A stretch of DNA of 22,416 bases from Methylobacter sp. Lineage in GTDB: Bacteria; Pseudomonadota; Gammaproteobacteria; Methylococcales; Methylomonadaceae. The stretch covers positions 1-22,416 of the forward strand of contig JALNYY010000064.1 of the NCBI GenBank assembly GCA_023229605.1. Reading direction: 5' to 3'. Below the pieces are notes generated by a model that saw only the letters and a list, made by a program, of their open reading frames with translations, did no database searches and was not told where the DNA came from. Positions 9,001 through 16,437 of this stretch are shown piece after piece (within the stretch, counting starts at the first letter, position 1; each line of letters begins with the position of its first letter). The position numbers were made by a program, and so were the translations under genes.

Positions 9001-9044
9001 GCCAGGTTGGCTAGCACATGGTTTTGATAAAAACGCTTAAGCAT
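6012..9044 (-). CDS. RND-family efflux pump, inner-membrane subunit
   Basis: This 1010-aa protein has the RND layout: one N-terminal helix (about 11-28), a large periplasmic loop, a helix cluster (about 338-490), a second periplasmic loop and a C-terminal cluster (about 840-1005). The TM4 motif reads 'GMLVDYAVVVVEAI', keeping one proton-relay Asp (D400) where AcrB has two (D407 and D408; the second position here is Tyr401). In TM10, 'GITVNSAILL' has Asn911 where AcrB has Lys940. The relay is therefore not the AcrB one and looks more like single-Asp subfamilies. Substrate cannot be assigned: drugs, or a secreted secondary metabolite given the neighbourhood. It starts three bases after the adaptor stop (9048-9050), with AAGGG upstream. 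Confidence 0.92.
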   Translation of the reverse strand: MLKRFYQNHVLANLAYVLVVLLGLFAYQSLAREEFPDVNQNIMSVWFGAPGLSAEDIEQRMTLPFEQLLRARLADVRTISSITAAGHFSTLLRFNSLDRATFEKRGAELRREVQAAYATIFPKEATIYWVFGDTGSVIRSVGTVLVQGGGDPERFKATIREIKRDLERISGIEKLDYYGYSESEIHIAFRPEQLEGLGLRPLDIADTVSVYLRDEAAGPVALGDKEWLVRVVGSGNLPERLAELSIVGAHGVVKLGDIAEIVRSDNSFNPLPRSDGVPTGVFELYKKNAADAFEVIKQAQHFIDARNAESDRTGVKLLLAEDETIRTRTAISIMEHKAWWGLLLVLIMTWLFLGSRLAALCTLAVPFALGGTFLMLQTAGMTLNTSVLLGVMIALGMLVDYAVVVVEAIAYRIRQGMAALDAALDALREVGMPVISSFLTTIAAFLPLALLPGFLGGIMRVVPIAVTAALLAALIEALWMLPAHIAALGPVLAHPSRFQATRTRANQWLRVHYARLLLGCLRHPGRAFFPALLAFSIAVAALTWGWVVVDFFPKEPTRSFLVRAKFPPGTKPDSTYPVFEAMEVRVRALLTADELQTVVAIPPSEMRVYLTPNGRKLNEVLALIEPELQQVIGPSGISIEGQSSGGPQGAPIKAKLTGSDFLSLRLAAEDLQAAIGKHPAFSNLHSDYQGGAPQLDLRLKGEAIQRSGVAPETVLRTIKLLVRGEVVAGYREGADTVGVRVMSKTEPYQDLNALLRQTVARPGGAVPLADLVEAERREGPQMIHHYNYRRVITLEANLDAQQMNVRDANDWIAKQWQTLSANHPEVKLDLTGEIEDIEESLGGLRHLAFLGLGLIFLILGAQYRSYLQPALILLKVPMGFAGVILGLLISREPVSLYTLYGGVALAGITVNSAILLFSAANDRVEAGMNVVHATFYAARRRLIPILITSFATMAGLFPLAVAGDEASSLWRPVATAIVWGLGFSTLLTLFMVPLIYRLAIGWTTQKNTRK

Positions 9045-9047
9045 TTG

Positions 9048-10112
9048 TCAGCGCCCTTTCAACGGCTCGGCCTTGACATCCGTACCATCGCTCAAGCCGA
9101 ACTGACCTGTAACGATAAGCGGCGTTTCAGGCGGCAGCGAGATAGCCGCAGGTCTCCCGCTTTGGCTGCCGGGAAGCGCATGAAAATGGGCCTTGCCGTC
9201 GGCGACAATGAATACGCCGAGCTGTCCGCCGCGCTGCACCAGATATTCAGCGGGTACATGCGGTTCGCCATCCTGCCAAATCAATCGACCGGCCGCGCCG
9301 GGGTCACTGCGTAGTCCGGCGAAATCCAGCCGTACTTCCTGGGTGCCGGTTTCTGTATGGATAGTCGGCAGCACCGCGCGCAAGTTCAGTGGATAACGTT
9401 TTCCGTCGTGTTCGAAGGTTAATGATTTTGCCTGACTCAGGACGCCAACTTCGCGACTTGGCACCTGCGCTGAAACTTCGGGCCGGGTAATATCCAGTAG
9501 CCGCACCAAGGCCGTGCCTTGCGATGCAAACTGCCCTACTGCGATTAAACGCGCGGTCACCACGCCTGGGAAAGGTGCATTCACGGTGCAATGGGCAATC
9601 TGGCGGTCGGTGATTTCAATACGCGCACCATGCGCGGCGAGCTCGCCGCGCAAAACCGCCAGCTGCGAACGTTTCTCCTGCACCTGTTCTTCCGGCAGTG
9701 TTTGCTGGGCCGCCAGGGTTTCCGCCTGTTTAAGCTGCCACTGCGCTAATTCCAGACGCGCCTGAATGGCTTGCCGTTCTGCTTTCAACCTCGATTGTTC
9801 CAGCTCGAAATCCCGGCAAGCAAGTTTAACCAGCATTGCCCCGGCTTTAACCGTATCGCCTACTCTAACCGGCACATCGACCACCAAGGCGTCCACTTGA
9901 GCGGAAATGGGCGCGTCGTTCAGACTCACAACTACTGCGGGAGCGGCGGATTCCGGGTAAATTGCCAACTCTGCCATTGTTTGGGTACGAACCGACACAG
10001 GTGCGGCAGCCAAGGCAGAAGTGCAAAAGCCTAAAATCCAGCAGGCCAGCAGCCAAGCTCCGATTGTTGGGGTAAGGCGAGTTGCATTTGTATAAAAAAA
10101 CGGTATCTCCAT
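9048..10112 (-). CDS. HlyD/AcrA-type periplasmic adaptor of RND pump
   Basis: This membrane-fusion protein is 354 aa from the chosen start. The N-terminal hydrophobic segment ends 'GFCTSALAAA', like a signal peptide. A lipoyl/barrel-sandwich half ('VDVPVRVGDTVKAGAMLVKL'), a coiled-coil hairpin rich in Gln, Glu and Ala, the returning lipoyl half ('VNAPFPGVVTARLIAVGQFA') and a beta-barrel region follow. Such adaptors bridge the RND pump and the TolC-type channel in the periplasm. The ATG at 10112 places a proper signal peptide at the N-terminus. An in-frame ATG at 10175 would add 21 unconvincing residues, although neither start has a strong ribosome site. It is the first gene of the three-gene operon. 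Confidence 0.88.
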   Translation of the reverse strand: MEIPFFYTNATRLTPTIGAWLLACWILGFCTSALAAAPVSVRTQTMAELAIYPESAAPAVVVSLNDAPISAQVDALVVDVPVRVGDTVKAGAMLVKLACRDFELEQSRLKAERQAIQARLELAQWQLKQAETLAAQQTLPEEQVQEKRSQLAVLRGELAAHGARIEITDRQIAHCTVNAPFPGVVTARLIAVGQFASQGTALVRLLDITRPEVSAQVPSREVGVLSQAKSLTFEHDGKRYPLNLRAVLPTIHTETGTQEVRLDFAGLRSDPGAAGRLIWQDGEPHVPAEYLVQRGGQLGVFIVADGKAHFHALPGSQSGRPAAISLPPETPLIVTGQFGLSDGTDVKAEPLKGR

Positions 10113-10365
10113 AGTAGGCAAAAAAGCATTGCCGAGTCTATCAAAGTGCCCTCCGGCATCGGCTATTTTCACCATCTCAAAAGATTCTCAAATTGTGTCA
10201 TGTTTCCCCGTACATTAAATCAAGCCCTGAGCATTGCTATAACAACGATTAAAAAAGAGTGCTCCTAATATGACGGTTGAAGATATAAAAATCCTCACCT
10301 TTAAATCGGAATTAACCGTTACTATCATTTTGATAAATGCCCTATATTTGAAAAGGGATGATTTT

Positions 10366-11583
10366 TTATTTGCATTGATATGTTGCTTCATTTTTCTTGG
10401 CGCTGTGTTTCATCTTTGCTTTTCGTTTTTGCAGCCAACGGATAACACCAGTCACATAAAGCAGCAGCGGCACTAAGCCGGTAATTACAATAATAATCCG
10501 TCCAGCGACCCCGAACGCTTCGCCGTTATGCAAAGGGTATAGCCACTGTAAAAAAACGTCTCCTGCCGCATCGGTTATCGGATCGCGTTCCTGCATTATC
10601 TTGCCGCTGTATTGATCTATCCACAGCATTCGTCTCGAACGCGTCCGGTTAATTTCCTGCGGCGCCCGCTTAACAACGCGATAGAAGCCTTTCCGATCTT
10701 GCGGAAGAACAATCATTTTATATTCGCCATCTGGAAAACGCTTATTCGCGATAGCAGCAACTTGATCCAAGCCAATAGCTAATTGTTTCTCGTTGGGTTC
10801 GGAGATCAATTTCACTGAGTCGGACTTTAAATGCGAGAATAATTCAACCAGTCCGGCCATATAAGAAGGAAATACCAAATAAATACCGGAAAACAGTATA
10901 ACTATCAGCACAATGGAAAAATAAAAACCGAAAGTTTTATGTAGATCAAAATTGAGGCGCTCGGTACTGGCCCTAGCTTTAATGGTTAAAGCCTGCCTAA
11001 GCTTGCCCGGACTCGGCCACCAGAGTATCAGGCCGGTCAATACTGAAAACAGCAAAAACAGCGCGACAATTCCGACAAATGTCTTGCCCGTTTCGCCCAA
11101 AGCCAGCGTGTAATGAAATCGCACGAAAAAACTCGTCAAACTGCCTCGCCAGGGATTGCCGGTATCGAACATCAGCCGTTGCCCCATGACTCGGGCATTA
11201 TAGGGATTAACAGACACCAGACGCCATTCGCTTTGCCCCGGAGCCGGTGCAGGCAAACTATAGGTAACAGAAAATGCTTCATCCGGCTGGTTTGGAAAAA
11301 CAAAAGCATAGGGTTTGCCCTGCGTCGGAATAACCGCCTTCGCCGCCGCTGCAATCTCATCCAAAGAACGGTAAGGCGATTGCGAAGAATAGCCTTGTAT
11401 TTTTTTAAGCGCCGGATTAAGTACCGAGTCGATTTCCGGCTTGAATACCGACAAGCTGCCGGCCAGGCCAATCAGCACAAATACTGCACCGGCAAACAAA
11501 CCGATATAAAGATGCACCTTCAACCAAAGCTTGCGGCGGGTTTTGGAATCAGGTAAGAAATTGCGGGCTGTTTTTGAGGTCAT
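10366..11583 (-). CDS. PepSY-domain membrane protein (PepSY_TM, siderophore uptake associated)
   Basis: This 405-aa inner-membrane protein has four clear transmembrane segments, around 'LYIGLFAGAVFVLIGLAGSL', 'TFVGIVALFLLFSVLTGLIL', 'FGFYFSIVLIVILFSGIYLV' and 'IIIVITGLVPLLLYVTGVI'. Conserved His residues flank the helices ('KVHLYIG', 'FHYTLAL', 'DLHKTFG', 'LYPLHNGEAFG') and PepSY modules lie between them. PepSY_TM proteins commonly sit behind TonB receptors, and some act as ferric-siderophore reductases in the inner membrane; reduction of the imported iron complex is the likely role here. The ATG at 11583 gives a sensible cytoplasmic N-terminus; upstream codons to 11778 fall in hairpins and inside the receptor gene. 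It is separated from the receptor by 115 bp holding two hairpins, so its expression may be attenuated relative to the receptor. Confidence 0.88.
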   Translation of the reverse strand: MTSKTARNFLPDSKTRRKLWLKVHLYIGLFAGAVFVLIGLAGSLSVFKPEIDSVLNPALKKIQGYSSQSPYRSLDEIAAAAKAVIPTQGKPYAFVFPNQPDEAFSVTYSLPAPAPGQSEWRLVSVNPYNARVMGQRLMFDTGNPWRGSLTSFFVRFHYTLALGETGKTFVGIVALFLLFSVLTGLILWWPSPGKLRQALTIKARASTERLNFDLHKTFGFYFSIVLIVILFSGIYLVFPSYMAGLVELFSHLKSDSVKLISEPNEKQLAIGLDQVAAIANKRFPDGEYKMIVLPQDRKGFYRVVKRAPQEINRTRSRRMLWIDQYSGKIMQERDPITDAAGDVFLQWLYPLHNGEAFGVAGRIIIVITGLVPLLLYVTGVIRWLQKRKAKMKHSAKKNEATYQCK

Positions 11584-11604
11584 TATTACGGTAGGCACCC
11601 AACG

Positions 11605-11634
11605 GCACCGGACGGGGAACATCCCGTCCGGTGC
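11605..11634. other. GC-rich hairpin upstream of PepSY gene
   Basis: A perfect 12-bp stem (GCACCGGACGGG at 11605-11616, CCCGTCCGGTGC at 11623-11634) closes a 6-base loop, ending 21 bases before the PepSY start codon. No T-run follows, so it is more likely an mRNA-stabilising or attenuating structure than a classical terminator. Confidence 0.55.
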
Positions 11635-11663
11635 ATTTAAATTTGATAGTATGTGTAGCCTTA

Positions 11664-11688
11664 CGAACGGGGTTGCAAACCCCGTTCG
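11664..11688. other. hairpin directly after the TonB receptor gene
   Basis: A perfect 11-bp stem (CGAACGGGGTT at 11664-11674, AACCCCGTTCG at 11678-11688) closes a 3-base loop, ten bases beyond the receptor stop codon. It lacks a T-run on the minus strand. It probably protects the 3' end of the receptor message or limits read-through into the PepSY gene. Its core resembles that of the hairpin at 11605. Confidence 0.55.
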
Positions 11689-11698
11689 GCATAAGAGA

Positions 11699-14221
11699 TT
11701 AAAACTCCACCTTAACCGAGCCCAGGAAAGTGCGCGGCGCGCCGGGCAGGGTTTGGTGTATAAACGCAAATCCGCCATTACTGGAAGCGATGTATTCCTT
11801 ATCCAGCAGATTCTGTATATTAAATTGCAAGGTTACATTGGACGGGCCGACTTTACGTTGATATTTCAGCATCGAATCGACACGCGCATAACCAGGCATG
11901 TTAAAAGTATTATCAAGATTGCCTGCGCGGTCACTGGCGAGATAAACGCCGGCACCTGCACTAAAACCTTGCGCCCCCAATCCTGAAAAATCATAAGTTG
12001 ACCACAGACTACCCGAATTCCTAGGCACATTGGCAAAACGGTGGCCTTTGTTACCTGAGCCGCTGGAGCCGAGAACGGCGTCAAATGCCCCCGAATCCTT
12101 GGTCACTTCGGTATCGGTATAAGCATAGGTTGCTATCAAATTCCAGTAATCGGTCAGTTGTCCGCGCAAATCCAATTCGACGCCTCGGCTGCGCTGTTCT
12201 CCGGTTACAGCGACCCGATTTGCGAAAGGCGCCGGCAAGGGTGTTTGGACATTGCTTTTGGTCAAATCGAAAAACGCAAGATTGGCCGATAATTTGCCGT
12301 CCAGCCATTCGCCTTTCAGGCCTACTTCATATTCCTTGGATTTTTCAGGATCGGGTAAGTCGCCTGAAATTGTCGTGCCTGTGTTGACGGCATTAAAGGT
12401 TTTCACGTAATCGGCATAAATGCCCAACCAGGATACCGGGTGATACATCAGACCTGCCCTGGGACTGAATTCATCCACCTGTTTTTTACTACTGGACGTT
12501 ATAGTGGACGTTCCATATTCGGCATGGTCAAACCGGCTGCCGAACAACAATTGCCATTTATCCCACAGCGCAATCTGGTCCTGGACATAAACACCGTACC
12601 ACTCATTTTTATTGTTGGTAACGGGGCCAAGCGGGTCGTTCAGATATCGGGTAAAACCATAGACAGGATTAAAAACATTGATAGTCGGCACACCGGCTGC
12701 ACCAGTTCTATTCGTACTGGTACTTCCGGCATCATTAGATTGATAATAATCTGTCCCGATGACCAAAGTATGATCCAACGCCAAAGTTGAAAAGTGGCCG
12801 GTTAAATCGACCGTGCCATATTCACTTCCAAAGTCGTTATTGGTTTTTAAAAATCCTCTAGCCAAATCGCCCAAAAGATTGATATTAGCGTTAGAAGTTG
12901 TTTGCGCTGTTTCAGCATTATTCTTTATGATCGAGAACTTGCCGCGAATCTTCCAATCCTTATTAAAATGGTGGGTCAACGTCGCATCGCCTTCATAAAA
13001 CTGCGAATTATTGTAGTCGGTTGGTTCGTTTCTGAAAAAATTGAGGGGGATTTTTCCCGGAATAGCTCCGGAAAGCTGAAGATCGTAGGGAATACCGGAA
13101 TCGTTAATGGTTCTCCTGTTTTGACACATAAAATCCAGATCGAGCTGAGTGTCGTTGCTGATCAGCCAAGTCAGTGACGGGGCAATAAAATCCCGATTAT
13201 CAAATACATAATCCCGAAACGAGTTGCTGTCCAGATGCTCATAATTCAGCCGGTACAATAAAGAACCGTCTTTATTAACCGAACCGGTCGCATCAGCCAA
13301 GGTGCGGTAGGTGTCGTAGGACCCGAATTGCTGCTGCATGGAATAGTACGATTCTTTCTGCGGCCGCTTGGTGACGACATTCACTAAACCGCCCGGCTGG
13401 GTGCGCCCAAACAACATGCCGGCGGGGCCTTTCAATACTTCGACGCGTTGCGCGTTGGCCAATGACATATTGACACTGTTCGGCGTTAAAACGCCGTCTC
13501 TGTATATTGAATTGTTGGCAAACCCCCTGATTTGAACCGTTTCATTAGCCTGAGCGCCAAAACCCCAGCCTTTAGAAACACCACTGACATTATTCAGCAC
13601 ATCACCTAACCCTATCGCCTGCTGATCGTTTATGACTGCTTTCGATACGACTTGAACCGTCACGGGTGTATCAAAGATCGGCGTATCGGTCTTGGTGCCG
13701 GTGGTGGCATTGCGCACATCATAATCCTTGTTGTAAGGGTCGTTGGGATCGTTCCTATTGCCTTTCACTGTCATCGGCTTCAAGGTTGTGGTGTTTGAGG
13801 ATTGAGGCGCTTTCTCCAGGGTGACCGTATGCTTATCGATAAACCGATAAGTGTAGCCGCTGCCTTGCAGCAATTGCCCCAGTGCCTGTTCAGGCGTCAT
13901 ATTGCCATCCAGGCTTTTGGCGTTGAGGTTGCGTATCGTATCGGCGCTGAAAATCAGTTCCAGATTGGAGTCGGCGGCAAATTTCATCAGTGCGTTATTC
14001 AGCGATTGCGCTGGAATCTTGTATTGTCGGGTTGCATCATCGGCGAATACCGGCTCGCCAATCATCACGCCACCGAGCAGGGTTGCAATCGCCACTCGCA
14101 ATACGGCATTCCCTCTGTGCTTAAACTGCTGATGATGGGTAGCGACTAGCGTTGACTGTTGATGAATTGAACTGCTGTCCGTTTCGGTGCAAGCACTTTT
14201 TTTAGCTAGGTGTTTTTTCAC
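11699..14221 (-). CDS. TonB-dependent siderophore receptor with STN signalling domain (FpvA/FecA type)
   Basis: This 840-aa outer-membrane receptor has a long leader with its hydrophobic core at about 40-56 and probable cleavage after 'EPVFA' (residue 60). An STN secretin/TonB short N-terminal domain follows (about 66-136), then a TonB box-like 'LKPMTVKGN' (147-155), the plug with 'VQIRGFANNSIYRDGV' and 'VEVLKGPAGMLFGRTQPGG', and a beta-barrel ending in Phe ('GSVKVEF'). STN-bearing receptors transport ferric siderophores and also signal ligand binding to a FecR-type anti-sigma factor, here the fecR just upstream. The start is a GTG at 14221 backed by AGGAG five bases upstream. The barrel is intact with no internal stop, so uptake is probably functional. 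The plug and the 'siderophore receptor' pattern favour a hydroxamate or mixed-type siderophore, but the ligand cannot be read from the sequence. Confidence 0.95.
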   Translation of the reverse strand: MKKHLAKKSACTETDSSSIHQQSTLVATHHQQFKHRGNAVLRVAIATLLGGVMIGEPVFADDATRQYKIPAQSLNNALMKFAADSNLELIFSADTIRNLNAKSLDGNMTPEQALGQLLQGSGYTYRFIDKHTVTLEKAPQSSNTTTLKPMTVKGNRNDPNDPYNKDYDVRNATTGTKTDTPIFDTPVTVQVVSKAVINDQQAIGLGDVLNNVSGVSKGWGFGAQANETVQIRGFANNSIYRDGVLTPNSVNMSLANAQRVEVLKGPAGMLFGRTQPGGLVNVVTKRPQKESYYSMQQQFGSYDTYRTLADATGSVNKDGSLLYRLNYEHLDSNSFRDYVFDNRDFIAPSLTWLISNDTQLDLDFMCQNRRTINDSGIPYDLQLSGAIPGKIPLNFFRNEPTDYNNSQFYEGDATLTHHFNKDWKIRGKFSIIKNNAETAQTTSNANINLLGDLARGFLKTNNDFGSEYGTVDLTGHFSTLALDHTLVIGTDYYQSNDAGSTSTNRTGAAGVPTINVFNPVYGFTRYLNDPLGPVTNNKNEWYGVYVQDQIALWDKWQLLFGSRFDHAEYGTSTITSSSKKQVDEFSPRAGLMYHPVSWLGIYADYVKTFNAVNTGTTISGDLPDPEKSKEYEVGLKGEWLDGKLSANLAFFDLTKSNVQTPLPAPFANRVAVTGEQRSRGVELDLRGQLTDYWNLIATYAYTDTEVTKDSGAFDAVLGSSGSGNKGHRFANVPRNSGSLWSTYDFSGLGAQGFSAGAGVYLASDRAGNLDNTFNMPGYARVDSMLKYQRKVGPSNVTLQFNIQNLLDKEYIASSNGGFAFIHQTLPGAPRTFLGSVKVEF

Positions 14222-14393
14222 GCTCTCTCCTGTTTTATAAAAAATTAATCTCCCTATAGAAAACGTGCGAGAACAAAAATCGGTTCAAAAAAAAATGAAA
14301 TTTTTAAAAAAAACAGGCTAAAGATAATTTAAGTAGTTATTGTCAATAAGTTACGCTTTTTCATTTCTGGTAATTTCTTTTGCGTTTTGCAGC

Positions 14394-14421
14394 ATAACCG
14401 GCGGCGATACTTGCCGGTTAT
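14394..14421. terminator. hairpin after fecR
   Basis: A 9-bp stem (ATAACCGGC at 14394-14402, GCCGGTTAT at 14413-14421) with a 10-base loop lies 15 bases past the fecR stop codon. No T-run follows immediately on the minus strand. It may partly separate fecR from the receptor, which probably has its own promoter in the AT-rich 14222-14390 stretch. Confidence 0.4.
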
Positions 14422-14436
14422 CCGCAATTGAAAAAT

Positions 14437-15597
14437 TTAACGATGCAATAAAACCCACCAGGGGCCAAGTCGGGTTTCTTCCAAAGCCAGCACTTTACGT
14501 ACTGAGTTGAGCACATCATTGGGATTATCCAGAGAAAAAATACCGGTGATGCGAAGGTTTTTGAGCTTTTCATCGGAAAGAAAAATGCGACCGACACGGT
14601 AGCGGTCTAATTCTTCGATGAGCTCGGAAAGAGGACGGTCATTGATGAATAACCGATGTTGTTGCCATGCGGTAGTCTGATTAAGTTCGACCGGCTCGGG
14701 TTGCTGCAATGTGCCGCCGGGGCGATAACGCAGCTGCTGTCCTTCTTGCACGCTGACGCTGGCAAAGTGTTGCTCTGCCGTGGTTTGAGCGCGAACCGCT
14801 ACCGCATGTTCCTGTACGGTAACGCTAATTTCGCTGGAATCAGGGTTGTAAACTTCAAAAACAGTACCCAGCGCACGGACAATCAGCCCGTCTGAAACCA
14901 CTTCAAAAGGGCGTTGCATATCCTTGGCGACAGTGAAGCTGGCCTGACCATGATACAGGGTAATCTGCCGTATCGAATTCTTAAAATCAACCGAAACGGC
15001 AGTGTTGGTATTGAGCAATAAACGGCTGCCGTCAGCCAGTTGAATTTCGCGTAATTCGCCGGTTTCGGTGTGATAGTCGCTCAGATAGTCGTCAAACAGG
15101 TGCGATTGTTGGGGAATCACCAAAATAACAGCAAACAGCCACGCTGCCGCCAATACCAGGGAAGCTGTCATCCAGCGCGTGTAGTGCTTGGAGGATAGGT
15201 ATCTACACAACTGTCGACTCCTTCTCCCTTGAGGAAGAAGGCTGGGATGAGGGTGGTATAAATTATTAGTTTTATCCCTCTCATCCCAACTCTCGCCAGC
15301 AGGAGAGGGAGCTTGACAGCGCTGTAACTCATTATTAGCGAGTATTTTTTTTTGCGGCTGGCTAGATTCGGCTTGTTCTTCTGCACCAGGTACCGGACTT
15401 TTAGCCGCCAGCACCATGTTATTAAACAGGTTTTCCGCCGCAACGAACGCGCTGGAATGAGCATGATCCTGCGACAACCAATCTGCGAATGCGTACATTT
15501 CCCCATCGCTGAGGTCGTCGGAACGCAGCCGGACGAGCCAGTCGATAGCCTGCTGTTTAAGCTCAGGTATTGATGGTTCGTTAGCAGAAGATGGCAT
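14437..15597 (-). CDS. FecR-family anti-sigma factor / signal transducer
   Basis: This 386-aa single-pass inner-membrane protein has an N-terminal cytoplasmic anti-sigma part (about 11-62, 'AIDWLVRLRSDDLSDGEMYA' and 'FADWLSQDHAHSSAF'). A membrane helix lies at about 144-162. The periplasmic FecR domain (about 183-280, 'LADGSRLLLNTNTAVSVDF') and a C-terminal STN-like region (about 310-386) follow. FecR proteins hold their ECF sigma factor inactive or poised until a loaded receptor contacts the periplasmic domain. The partner sigma gene lies 92 bp upstream and the STN-domain receptor downstream, a complete FecI/FecR/FecA-type triad. GGAG stands seven bases before the ATG. Residues 96-127 come from an inserted palindromic repeat (separate entry), making the linker before the membrane helix unusually long; FecR proteins are commonly 310-340 aa. 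Confidence 0.92.
   Translation of the reverse strand: MPSSANEPSIPELKQQAIDWLVRLRSDDLSDGEMYAFADWLSQDHAHSSAFVAAENLFNNMVLAAKSPVPGAEEQAESSQPQKKILANNELQRCQAPSPAGESWDERDKTNNLYHPHPSLLPQGRRSRQLCRYLSSKHYTRWMTASLVLAAAWLFAVILVIPQQSHLFDDYLSDYHTETGELREIQLADGSRLLLNTNTAVSVDFKNSIRQITLYHGQASFTVAKDMQRPFEVVSDGLIVRALGTVFEVYNPDSSEISVTVQEHAVAVRAQTTAEQHFASVSVQEGQQLRYRPGGTLQQPEPVELNQTTAWQQHRLFINDRPLSELIEELDRYRVGRIFLSDEKLKNLRITGIFSLDNPNDVLNSVRKVLALEETRLGPWWVLLHR
15218..15312. repeat. palindromic MITE-like repeat inserted in frame in fecR
   Basis: Two imperfect inverted arms of about 36 bases (15218-15253 and 15276-15312) share the core CTGGGATGAGGG / TTGGGATGAGAGGG and flank an AT-rich centre. Translated within fecR, they give 'PSPAGESWDE' and 'HPHPSLLPQG', the typical peptide look of a short palindromic repeat widespread in proteobacterial genomes. 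The insertion keeps the reading frame and contains no stop. No transposase is encoded, so it would be moved in trans, if at all. Confidence 0.75.
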
Positions 15598-15689
15598 TGC
15601 CAGACTCCGGGGAATGGTTGTTATTATATAAAACGTTCGACAAGCTGAATCCGCCGCAGTTAAGCCGAAAAAAAATCAGGCAAATCCGG

Positions 15690-16211
15690 TTATTGTTCAA
15701 GATGTTGCCCGCAATGCGCTATAGCCTGCGCCAAAAGCCGGCCCACTTTGCTTTTTGAAATATCTAAACGTTCGGCGATTTCCGAATAACTAAGGCCATC
15801 AATGCCATTTAACAAGAAAGCGGTACGGGAGTCCGATGGCAATTCATCAAGCGCCGCTTGCAAAATACCCAGACGCTGCTGGGCCATTAAGATTTGTATG
15901 GGTTCGGCTGCTGATGTCCCAGCGATGGTTTCAGCAAAGGAACCGGGCTCCGCATCGGAAATGTGGCGATTTCTGACGATTATTTTACGCTGATAATCAA
16001 TCGCCAAATTCACGGCTATACGGAAAGCCAGTGCGCGGGCATTGTCCGGAGGATTATTATTGATGCTATGATAAAGACGCAGATAAGTTTCATGCGTCAA
16101 ATCAGCAGCAGTATCCGGGCATTTCACTCGACCGGTCAAAAAGACCAGCAAATCCTTGGCTAGAGATTCCGTCCAGAACACGGAATTATTGGGAGTCATC
16201 GATGTATTCAT
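15690..16211 (-). CDS. FecI-like ECF sigma factor
   Basis: This ECF sigma-70 factor is 173 aa from the chosen start. Region 2 contains 'DTAADLTHETYLRLYH' and 'NARALAFRIAVNLAIDYQRK'; region 4 contains the helix-turn-helix 'GLSYSEIAERLDISKSKVGR'. It heads the fecI-fecR-receptor block and should direct transcription of the receptor gene when the ligand-loaded receptor signals through FecR. The longest frame begins with a TTG at 16244. I prefer the ATG at 16211, where homology to the family begins; an ATG at 16199 is also possible. None has a strong ribosome site. The 226 bp upstream to the carbamoyltransferase stop should carry its promoter, and I see no clear Fur box there. Confidence 0.88.
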   Translation of the reverse strand: MNTSMTPNNSVFWTESLAKDLLVFLTGRVKCPDTAADLTHETYLRLYHSINNNPPDNARALAFRIAVNLAIDYQRKIIVRNRHISDAEPGSFAETIAGTSAAEPIQILMAQQRLGILQAALDELPSDSRTAFLLNGIDGLSYSEIAERLDISKSKVGRLLAQAIAHCGQHLEQ

Positions 16212-16437
16212 AGCAACCGATACATAGTACTGGCACGGGCCCAATGCTTATAAAAGATTTGTGAAGCAAGTGCGAGTAAAAGCAAGAAATAAACTCCAAT
16301 AAGCAGTCGCAGTTATAAGTCGGTTAATCCTAAAAAAATCAGTTGGAGCGAGTGGAATTCGTTCGTGCCGCACCCTTTCGCGAAAAATCCTGGCGCGCTG
16401 AGCCAAATTACAGATCTGACCCACTACCCAATATTCT

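Noticed and set aside
10270..10476. 68-aa plus-strand ORF beginning 'MTVEDIKIL' before the PepSY stop
   Set aside because: No clear ribosome site, it overlaps 110 bases of the PepSY coding sequence in antisense, and the protein resembles nothing I recognise.
14285..14318. A/T-tract cluster upstream of the receptor start, with a TTGACA-like hexamer at 14341-14346
   Set aside because: No -10 hexamer at proper spacing and no convincing ECF or Fur site; AT-rich promoter DNA in general, not a definable element.
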